DNA of 11,190 nt from Phoronis pallida (taxonomy: Eukaryota > Phoronida > Phoronidae). Both the position numbers and the translations under genes were made by a program. This document shows positions 1-9,000 of this stretch, one piece after another; positions within the stretch are counted from its first letter, which is position 1, and every line of letters starts with the position of its first letter. The stretch spans positions 1-11,190 of the forward strand of contig JAOXYC010214573.1 in the NCBI GenBank assembly GCA_028565715.1. Reading direction: 5' to 3'. Under the pieces are notes generated by a model, which was not told where the DNA came from, ran no database searches, and saw nothing but the letters and a program-made list of their open reading frames with translations.

Positions 1-1014
1 ACTTCGTCCCATTCTGGTGCGAGCTGGTGGATAACAGTTTTTGCCATATACGGACTTCCCTTCGTAGCAGTGCCTGGAAATATTACGTCATTCTTGGTGG
101 TGAAAAAGAAAATAAGAACAAATTCAACAAGCTTCTACCTGTCGTTGATGTCAATTTTTGATTCGGCTGCAATCGTTTTTCGCCCATTTCTAACGTTGGT
201 CAACGACTTTAACTTAGAAATACAAATGTCGTCTGTTTATTGCCAAACTATTTCGTTTTTTAATGGAGCTGTTGTGTGCATATCTGTATGGATAGTTGTG
301 ATAATGACTGCCGATCGTTGTCTTGTAGTGACTTTTCCATTTAAAGCAAGAACGTTGTCCACCGTGCCAAATGCGATCAAAGTTTTCGTTGCTGTAATCG
401 TACTTTCTTGTTTAGCCAACATTCGCGCGTTTTTCACATTAGATGCACAGGGCAATATTTGTACACTGACAAGTGAATTACAAGAACATTTGATGTCGGG
501 GCTAATTTGGTTCGGGATTATCACGTATTCACTCTTACCCTTATCGTTGTTGTTCATACTCAACGGAATAACAATATATCACGTTTGTCGGTCAGCACGG
601 TTGACCGAAAAGGCATCGTCAAACAACAGGAAGGGCGGCAAAGCAAGACAGTTGACCATTATGCTACTCTTGGTGTCGGTGTCATTTGTCGTCGTTACAC
701 TGCCAGCTTGTATTGTCTCTCTTCCGATCGGGCATCATTTAGTTACAGAGAACAGATTGGTGATAAGCATAGCTCTCCTTTTGCAGCAACTAAACCATGG
801 GATAAATTTTGTTCTGTATTGTTTGGGAAGCAAAGGTTTTAGGCGAGACGTAATCAAACTTGTACGACAAAACTGCGGTGGCGTGGACACTGTATCTACC
901 AGCGTGCCAATTGCGGCGGTCTGTTCAGGCATTGAGGACGAGCATGGCAATTGTACTGGGACTGTTGAAACTAAATGTGCTCGCAAATGTAGTCCAATGG
1001 TGAACATAATATAA
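1..1014 (+). CDS. Rhodopsin-like (class A) GPCR, 5' partial
   Basis: Seven-transmembrane G-protein-coupled receptor of the plasma membrane, probably for a peptide. The frame is open from base 1 to TAA at 1012-1014 (337 residues visible), so the start codon lies left of the window; the GTG at 70 is inside TM1 and is not a start. Seen in order: a short Ser-rich N-terminus, TM1 with a GN pair (N at 79-81), TM2 with LSLMSIFD (Asp 160-162), a Cys before TM3 and a Cys in ECL2 (NICTL) that could form the usual disulfide, DRC at 313-321 replacing DRY, a basic third loop, TM6 with TLP in place of CWxP, and TM7 NHGINFVLY (793-819) replacing NPxxY, followed by a basic helix 8 and a Cys-rich tail. There is no intron in the visible part. 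The TM7 motif resembles FMRFamide/TRH-receptor-like families of lophotrochozoans. The family call is firm; the ligand is unknown. Confidence 0.93.
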   Translation, partial: TSSHSGASWWITVFAIYGLPFVAVPGNITSFLVVKKKIRTNSTSFYLSLMSIFDSAAIVFRPFLTLVNDFNLEIQMSSVYCQTISFFNGAVVCISVWIVVIMTADRCLVVTFPFKARTLSTVPNAIKVFVAVIVLSCLANIRAFFTLDAQGNICTLTSELQEHLMSGLIWFGIITYSLLPLSLLFILNGITIYHVCRSARLTEKASSNNRKGGKARQLTIMLLLVSVSFVVVTLPACIVSLPIGHHLVTENRLVISIALLLQQLNHGINFVLYCLGSKGFRRDVIKLVRQNCGGVDTVSTSVPIAAVCSGIEDEHGNCTGTVETKCARKCSPMVNII

Positions 1015-1316
1015 TACTGCCCAAGCAAACGAAACTCAGATGAAATACTGAACGATATCATAAATAATGTGTATAAGGGGGGTCCCAAAAGTGAAATACC
1101 TCTTTTTGCGAACGTTTTCTCGGCAACCCACAAATTGAATATAAAAAATGCTTATGGGCATCATTGGGGCACCCCTATTACGTCAAGAATGTCGAAGAGA
1201 TCAATTAGATATATTATTATACGGAAATTATTAGTTTCAAAGCAGGACTGTCTATTTTTTTATGTTAGAATGTTAATGGTAAAAACGTTGAATTTGATGA
1301 AGTATTGAACGACACT

Positions 1317-1530
1317 GGCGTTAGCAAATACTTTTTTTTTTGTAAAAACTATGAAGAAACTGTGTATTAGAATTCTTTAATCTGTTCAACTGGAAAATTA
1401 CCTTGTTTAAAACGACTAGTACTTCGGAACCATTGCGGTCCCATCGACAACTACATTTTATTATGAAGAAACTGGTTTTAAAAAACAGTTTCTTTACAGT
1501 TTTTACAATAAACAAGTATTTTCTAACGCC
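1317..1530. mobile_element. MITE-like element with about 45-bp terminal inverted repeats
   Basis: The left end (about 1317-1363) begins GGCGTTAGCAAATACTT and runs through TGTAAAAACTATGAAGAAAC. The right end (about 1485-1530) read in reverse complement gives GGCGTTAGAAAATACTTG and then TGTAAAAACTGTAAAGAAAC. The arms match over about 45 bp with a few mismatches and length differences in the T run. The element is 214 bp and encodes nothing. No convincing target-site duplication is visible, so the superfamily is undetermined. It lies about 300 bp downstream of the GPCR stop and supplies the nearest plus-strand AATAAA. Confidence 0.65.
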
Positions 1531-1966
1531 TGGTTTAATAACTTCATCCGATTCAAGTTGTTATCAAATTACGCATTTCATATTAACACACGAGCCAAAT
1601 AACCTATAAATACTGCACAATTTTTTGTCGGTGTAATATCATGAAGGTAGGAAGTTCCGGGAAAATAAGTGAGCTGAAATGAATGATCTATTGATTTTTA
1701 CAAGACACTCTGCATGGAAACTAAGTTGTTCAATTATGGAAACAAAAATCATTATACATATTTAGTAACAGACATGTAGTTTATGAGAGGAGTTTAAGAG
1801 TATTTCTGTATACTCAGGTTGAGATGCTTTTATGGCGTAATATCACCATTATGGTAGTGAGCACCCAGTTGTTTCTACTCATGGATAGCAACTCAGTTAT
1901 ACGGCAATCTATTCCGTAGGCTGTACATGTATTTCTCCCATGAAAAGTATTGTTTTACGTAGCTAC

Positions 1967-2015
1967 TGTGGTTATGGCTTATCATGTAAATTCCGCTCGT
2001 GAAGCCATAACCGCA
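1967..2015. repeat. Short inverted repeat (hairpin)
   Basis: TGTGGTTATGGCTT (1967-1980) and AAGCCATAACCGCA (2002-2015) pair over 14 positions with one wobble, around a 21-nt loop. No function is evident. Confidence 0.5.
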
Positions 2016-2252
2016 ATCGAGATTTACCGAACAAATTAAAAATCATGCTGTGTTATTGCCTCCGTGACACACATTCTTTGGTCGTAGCGTTTGTTGTGAG
2101 CGTGTAAAATAAAAAGGACAGTGCACTAGAAGCATCGTGTGCGACGAGACTACAACAATTATAGACAGTCAATTCTTGAGTTTTTTGTGTTTTTTGGTAA
2201 TGTTTGCACATTTTCATTCAAAATGGCAGTATTTGTGGTTTAATGGGAGAAA

Positions 2253-2310
2253 AGTGATAATTTTTTAAAAATCCTCGCCAAAGGCTCGGATTTTTAAAAA
2301 AATTATCACT
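2253..2310. repeat. AT-rich foldback repeat
   Basis: Arms starting AGTGATAATTTTTT and ending AAAAAAATTATCACT pair over about 22 bp with a one-base bulge. They enclose a small loop holding GCC-AAA-GGC. It could be a solo MITE remnant or an RNA hairpin in a long GPCR 3' UTR; the sequence does not decide. Confidence 0.55.
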
Positions 2311-2672
2311 CATTTTGAGAAACAACATATCCCATGACTTCTCATGAAATATTCCCCATTTCAGTTTTAGTTTATTGTCTAGCTCATGGTCTGGGTTTAT
2401 ATGTAAGTGCAGTCCTTTACTCCATGTCGAACAGGTTACAGTTTGTCATGTTTAGTGTCTAGTAGTTTTTTTTATAGTTTTGAAAACTTCTATTTAAAAA
2501 GTGAAGGGTCGGAAATGGTCAAAAGCTGAGATACTGCAGTTCTATTTTCTCAAAAAACTGTTTTCCTGTTTTGTAATTGCATTCATCCATATTCACGACC
2601 GCTTCACTTATCGTAAAGTCATACAAAATAACAATTTGGTTGTCTTTATATTCAAGAAGAATATTCAAGAAC

Positions 2673-2678
2673 TTTATT
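2673..2678 (-). promoter_or_regulatory. Candidate polyadenylation signal AATAAA of the mosaic gene
   Basis: TTTATT on the plus strand reads AATAAA on the minus strand, about 195 nt past the TAA at 2871-2873. It is the first canonical hexamer downstream of the stop, implying a 3' UTR of roughly 210-230 nt. Confidence 0.5.
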
Positions 2679-2870
2679 ATTTAAACAAAGAAACAACGCA
2701 AGCAAAATTGACACCGTTAGAATCAAAGTTAAACATTTTTCTTTACCTATATGGTGCCATGTGTCGATGGACTAATTGCGCTGTACGTAGGTTATTTTTA
2801 CACACACATAATTGATATCACAGACACTTAGTATCTATAAGATATTCTTAAAATAATCACGAAGCAACAC

Positions 2871-3096
2871 TTAGACATTTCGCCAGTTTGGATCATAAAA
2901 ATCTTTATCACGAGGAACAACCAAGTCGTTACAACCCTTTCTCGTACAGCATAAGTTGCAGACAGCAGCCGTCTGCCTTCTGAGTCTCGTTTTAGCAGAT
3001 CTTGCCACTCGTATCGGGTACATCATTTCAACGCATTCGTCTTTTTCAGAGTCAACCACGTAGAATTGGTAATGGCATTCTTGTCTTGGTACGCAT
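2871..3096 (-). CDS. Terminal exon: second half of Ly6/uPAR-like domain and stop
   Basis: The acceptor TGTTTTAG precedes 3096. One base completes an Arg codon begun in the upstream exon (AG+A), and translation runs 74 further residues to TAA at 2871-2873. It contains CVPRQEC, then a Cys, and ends with the Ly6-type signature CNLCCTRKGCND followed by a polar tail. The loop before the signature is very basic and holds RLRR (2976-2987), which fits the furin consensus R-x-(K/R)-R. The spacing is longer than in a standard Ly6 domain, so a related cysteine-rich fold is possible. Confidence 0.8.
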
Positions 3097-6000
3097 CTAA
3101 AACAGCAATATTGTGAGCTGTGTCGTTTTAGCACAGGCTCCTCGTTTGTCGGCCAACTAATTTGAACTCATTTGAAGAGCTCGGTAGTTTCAACTAAAAA
3201 ATACAGTATATTGCAAAGAAAAACAGACAGAAATACTTCTGTCCTTTTTTCAATACAATTATAAATATACTGTACCTTTAAAGATATTGTCTTCTCGATC
3301 GTTGGCCCCAATCTGGCGTCTAATCGCAAATCAACTATGCATGTTGTGTATGAGTCCCTTGTTGAACATAACTTACTCGCATCTGAGTGAAAGAAATCTA
3401 AAACAATTCTGCAAAGGTAATTTGATAGTTTTTGTGTCCGATTTTAACCACTTTTAAGAGAAGGTTCGACTTTTTTTAGGATAAAAAGCTCTCAAATCAC
3501 CCCTTACAGACTTTTTGGAATGCTTTGACTCAGATGCATATTAGTTATGTTCTTCAAAGGACTCATAAACAAAAGTTTTAGTTTATTTGAATTTTGACCC
3601 CAGATCGAGACCATAAATTGTGTACGATTTAGCGACTCAATTTTCGAACTCACATCGTTCATTTTCCAAGCAAAGTGCAAGAGGGCACTTTGATTGGAAG
3701 ATGGATGACGTGATTCCGAAACTTGAGTCACTAGGAAATTGTACACATTATATCTGTTTCTAAACACTGTTTAGCTATTTCTTCTAAATGTTAATAAACT
3801 TCAAACTTAATGCTTGCACTTCACAGTGGATAATCCATGGCTTTTAGCACAATGACCTCCACACAGTAGCTGAAACCAAAACTCATGTTTTGTTTTTATA
3901 TTGATGCGATAACTTACCTTTTCTCAACAGAGCGATCCCCGGTGTTCGTCTGGTATACTGTGTTCATACAGTACTGACCGTGTTTACATGATACCAAGGT
4001 CCCGAGACAATCAACGCTGTCAGTGACATCACACTTTCTTTGCTGGTAACACGCAGGTCCTTTAAAACATAAAAGATCATTTGAAAAATTCTGAAAATTT
4101 CGGAACTCGTCTGGGAAATGCATATTCAAATTTATGCAATAACAATAAATGAGGATGAATATAAAAATTGTTGTTTTTTGCACAGTTGGTGTAAATTATC
4201 TTATCTGTGGAATAAATAGCCAAAAAACCTCCGGTCATGAAAAATTTCCAGATTTTGCAATATCACTTTTCCATGGCAGGGTTGTTTCAAATTTAACGCT
4301 TTTTTAAAATACCTCAAAACACCTGAAACACAAGTGACGTCACCCAAGAGTTGAACATTGACCATGTCAACTATAAAATAACAATATACCTGGAGCACGT
4401 CTAGGTGTCGTTTATAGGGAGGTTGGTGATGTTAGTGTAGCCTTTGAAGTAGATGTAAACAATCGGCTACCATTGGTTAAGATTGATTCACTTGTGAGTT
4501 TGTTAATTAAAAATGCAAAAATGCATCACATATCCTTGTGTGTAAAAGGCCACTAGTTGCCTAATCACTTCGTTATCAACAAACTACTAACTGTTAAAAC
4601 ACTATACCTGTGGTCATTGTTGTCGAAAGTGTCGTTTTGGGTTGAAATGTTGTCGTTGGTGTGGTTGTTGGAACACTTGTCAGCGGTTGTTTTGTTGTTG
4701 GAACACGTGTCGACGGTGTTTGGGTTGTCATTACTTTATTAGTAGTACCTGAGAGAGAGAAAAACACTTAATAAGCGTTCAAGTCAAACTTGTGTTGCTA
4801 ATAAGTCCAACATTAAAGAAACTGCCCCTCTTTTTTAACAACTGTGGGGGAAATCGTCAGGAATATATTTATTATTTCATGGATGTAGATCACAATCTTT
4901 CAAATGACGATTTCCGCGAAACATGAATTTATATTTTCATGTTAAAAATCTTAACAGTTTCGTTTGCTGGCTTGATCACAGAATACTGAATAAACGCAGG
5001 TCAGGACCATACAAAAGTTCATAAATGGATGACTATGATGTGAACGCACCACCATGGCAGAGCCTAAATAATGCCAACATATATCCCAATCATCCAGCCA
5101 TCAACCCTTTTATAGAGACAAGGTTCTACTTTGGTGGTGCTTTCATTAACTCTTGTATGGCCTCTGATATTGCTACATATTGTATCCTAAGTCTCATCTT
5201 ACTTAGTTTAATTCTTTATCCAGAGATCAAGAAAATAAGTGAATTAAACGTGTTACAATTGATGCGAGAAATTACTGCTGGACACGAGACAGAGGGAAGC
5301 ATCTGCCGGTTTTATTACCACTTCCGCAAAGCTTCCCCGCTACTGTCTCCTGGGAGCACTTTGCATAGTGAATAACATCTAAAGTCCGCGGGTGGAGTCT
5401 GATCGCCTCTGCAGGGGTGCCACCTAAATCAAGCCAGTTCCAATATTCGGCCAAGCTAATCCTCAGTCAACACTCGGCTCAGTAGTTTTCCCATGCGACC
5501 ATGGTGATTCGGTTTAATTGAGGGCACTGTTGTGCTTGTTATCACTGATAATATGGACTTCTACACCACTGTATACAGATGTTTAACAAAACGTGACTGA
5601 GCCTTGTCAGTGTTTGTACTTTTTATCGTATTTCGAAAAATAATTCAAAAAGACTTACTTTTGCAAGATTTAAGGATGGTGACGTTATCAATCGCAATGT
5701 CACTTGTGTCGTTATAGCCATGCGTGGCTTCAAAACTTATCTGCAAAAAAGTTCATAATTGCATTAATTACAATTTTATTGTGAATGTATTGTGAATGTT
5801 TAGCGTTCAAATATCAAATAAAATTGTATTGTCGGAGGGTCAACGTAGAAAAACATTATTGATGATCAAGAATTTGCTGAGAGTATGACACCTGCTTTCT
5901 GACGTGATTAGAACTCCTATTTATCTTAGGAAGAGTTTACTTAGTTGTTTCTCTATTGATATTATGGCCCAATCAACTGGTACTATCATTAATATAAATC

Positions 6001-9000
6001 CGTGACATGGCAAAATCTGACTTACATTTTCATGGGCAGTTATCCTTTCGCTATTTGGTGTACAGTTTAAAAACGTTCACCAAATATTGATAACATATAC
6101 ATCTTAACGCAAGTAAAGTGTTGTGTTGTTCTTTTGGATAAATTTGAGATAATAAACTGTAAAGTTCAGAACGTCTTTTCTGCATCACCCGATAAAATGG
6201 TTGGTATGCAAGTGAGTGTAATGTGTATAGTTTACATATGGTTTTATGTTTGTATATGTTGATTTTTCTAGTGTAGCATTGTGCTTTTTACCCATGTATA
6301 AACAAACGTATGTATCGGTAATAGTATAAGTGTATAGCTATTTACCCACGTATACGCGTAAGTATTGGTTGGTATCTTTATAATAGCGTTGTGCCATTTC
6401 GTTCCTTGATTTCCCAGTTTCTCAAAGATGATGGTGGTCTTCATCTTGGAGAGGAATTGGCGTTCGTTCACATACACACGGAGATCCCCCATACCTACAA
6501 AGAACGACAGATACACACACCTAAACCGTTCGTACATGTTGACGGTCTAAAATCTATTCAGTGGGTGCCAACCTTTTTTAAGAATGAAAATAAATGTAAC
6601 GCGGTCTAAAATGCTTTAAAACAGCAAACTGATCCTCGTGTGAAAAGGCCAAAGCGCCACTCAGGGGGTAATTACTATACTGTCTTATAGCGTTGAAATT
6701 AGCACAGAAATTAGAAGGGGGTGGTTAGGTTAGATGGTAGAGTATCTGATCGGCAGGAGGCCTGGGTTCGATTCCCATATCAGATCCGAATGTTTCTGTC
6801 TTTTCAGTATTTATAACTTTTTTCTATGTTTTAATGTGATACAACGAGGGCACCAGGTTATAATAGACATCTGTATTGTAATAGTTGTGTTTTCTACGAT
6901 TTCAATGAGTTATTAAGGATTGACGCAACAGAGCAAACATTGTCTGTTAAAGAATTATTTTGAAGGTGAAATGAAAATTTACGGTATAGAGTACAGGACG
7001 TGTATCAAATATAGTAACTAGATTTAACATGAGTACGCAAACATTCGTCAAGGGGGCAAGAACATTGGTATATCAAATAAGTCTTGGATAATGTTCAAAC
7101 ATTTTTAGAAACCAAGTTGTTGGTAATAACAATTTTTTTGGTTTTGAGATTTTTACAATAAACAACCACAACCAATAAAAAGGCGGTCATCAACATCAGA
7201 TGTTTTTACATTATCTCGAATAACTTGTAGGATAGTCCTTTCATCATCTTGGTATTGAGCATGAAACTGGTGACAGTCGAACAATTTTTGTTGTGTCCAA
7301 TATATTTAACTTTGGCTTCAAGTTGCTGAACGCGAAAACAACTTCTAAGTACTTTTACATGTATGCTTGCGTATAAAACATTGCGTGACATAAAGTTTAA
7401 GTGATATTTTTAAACAATTAAATTGTCCATTCCAGAATAGATACAATATACTATTTTTACCTTGACCATTCATATTGTAGATGAAACTAAGAGTATAGCA
7501 CTTTGTTTGTGGTTGAAATTCGCGGCTGTTCAATCTTGCTTTCATCCCCCTCGTCAAACCGCTGGTCGAAGCTTCCGTGTATGCGTAGTGGCCTTAATAG
7601 GGGTAAACAAATAAACCAGACGATAATTAAACACGGACAACGTTTTACAATTCTGCAAATGTCTCTGGCGAACTGTTCTGCTTCATTGCAAAATATCTGT
7701 CATAACTTCTTGTTTCAGAAAATATATAAGGTTTGACTACAATTAGTTATTAAAAGAAAGGTATGTTTATGTTATTAACCGTACACGTGACCTGACAGTG
7801 AAACATTAACCATCTGAGGCCCAATTAAATACCGCTACGCCTGGGAATCACACTGGAAAAGCCCCGTTGTTCAGTTCGGGTTTTTTTGCGACCCTTTGGC
7901 AAGTGAACATTTCCGGCAAGGCGATGAACTGACGCTGTCATTAATCGAACCGTCTACCAGTTTTGCATATGAATGAGCTCATTTGCGTATGGCGATTAGG
8001 ATGAAATATGAAAAATACCGAGACCCGTCCGTGTCGGGCGGCGGCGCACCCGCGGGACAGTCGTTGGCCGCCATTTTGAGGGGGTGCGCTGTACATCTAC
8101 TGGGGTTGGGCGTGAAAGATCGCATACGGCACGCAGGGCCTCAGAGGGTTAATGTTAAAAATGGACTTCTGTTGAGTATTAGTATAGGTCAGCAGAACTT
8201 TCTCGTCAGGCTTGTTTTTGTAAAAACGCTTGTCCATTTATAAATCTTTAGACGCCTTCAGCGCTTCAAATACAAAAAAAAACAAAAACAAATGGACAAT
8301 CTGTTGTTTGGAAACAGTTTCCTAATTTCATCCAGTGTGAGACAATCTGTTGAGTAATTCTATTAAACGCACCATTTGATTTTGTAGGTCCAGTATAATT
8401 TGACGGTGTTGTTCCAGAGTTACGTGACCAGTCGTAGTCATCAGTTTTATCTTGAACCAATCCACAGTATCCACGCTCGAAGTTGCACTGCACAGGATCT
8501 AAAATACATGTACTCATATAATATTAAATCAAAAATGTCTCTGCGTATTCACCTGTCAGCAAAAATCGAAACGTTTCAACTTTGAATGCAATCAATATTC
8601 ATTAAAAGTTTGAACAATAATTGCCATATAAAAATAAAATTGTCTCAGAGTTTAGGGAAATATTTTTACATTTTTTTCTTTAAATCAATGGAAATTCGAT
8701 GTAATAATAATAAGTTTCTTACTGGGTGAGTTTGTAGTTAGATCTTCAGACGTTTCAATACGTCCACAACGGATTTTTCTCAATGACTGCGGTGAGAAAA
8801 ATCCGTTGTGGACGGATTGAAACGTCTGAAGACCTAACTACAAACTCACCCAGTAAGGAACCCTTTTATTATATTATGTCATTAACGGGAGAGTATGAAC
8901 AATTTTATTATATTATGTCATCAACGGGAGAGTATGAACAATCTTTTCCATCAGAAATTCGATATTTAGTGAATTTTACTGCTTTTCACTCTAGTGCAAA

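Larger units (their letters stand above)
1015..2870. other. Convergent intergenic region
   Basis: This stretch separates the GPCR stop from the mosaic-gene stop, which face each other tail to tail. It should hold both 3' UTRs. It contains a MITE-like element, two hairpins, and one usable polyadenylation hexamer for the minus-strand gene. The open frames here have no recognisable domain and are treated as chance. The first AATAAA downstream of the GPCR on the plus strand is at 1507-1512, inside the MITE-like element. Confidence 0.7.

Noticed and set aside
70-72. GTG as the GPCR start codon
   Set aside because: It falls within TM1, the frame is open to the left edge, and GTG starts are not expected in nuclear genes of animals.
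1069-1308. A 79-codon plus-strand open frame downstream of the GPCR
   Set aside because: No domain and low-complexity AT-rich composition; it is most likely 3' UTR or intergenic chance.
2501-2815. A 104-codon plus-strand open frame
   Set aside because: It starts on a non-ATG codon, has no recognisable domain, and lies antisense to the expected 3' UTR of the mosaic gene.
3504-3767. An 87-codon minus-strand open frame as an extra exon
   Set aside because: It falls in the intron splitting the Ly6-like domain, and the flanking exons join perfectly in phase (AG+A) without it.
5025-5375. A 116-codon plus-strand open frame starting with ATG
   Set aside because: It lies inside an intron of the minus-strand gene, has no recognisable domain or coding-like pattern, and its hydrophobic stretch is just AT-rich sequence. 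Kept only as part of the GC-island finding.
6718-6787. A functional tRNA gene
   Set aside because: The anticodon region is about 5 nt short and the D-stem and acceptor stem do not pair.
7206-7391. A minus-strand open frame as a missing MAM exon
   Set aside because: MAM exons 2 and 3 join directly in phase (G+GT) with a continuous MAM match, so nothing is missing there.
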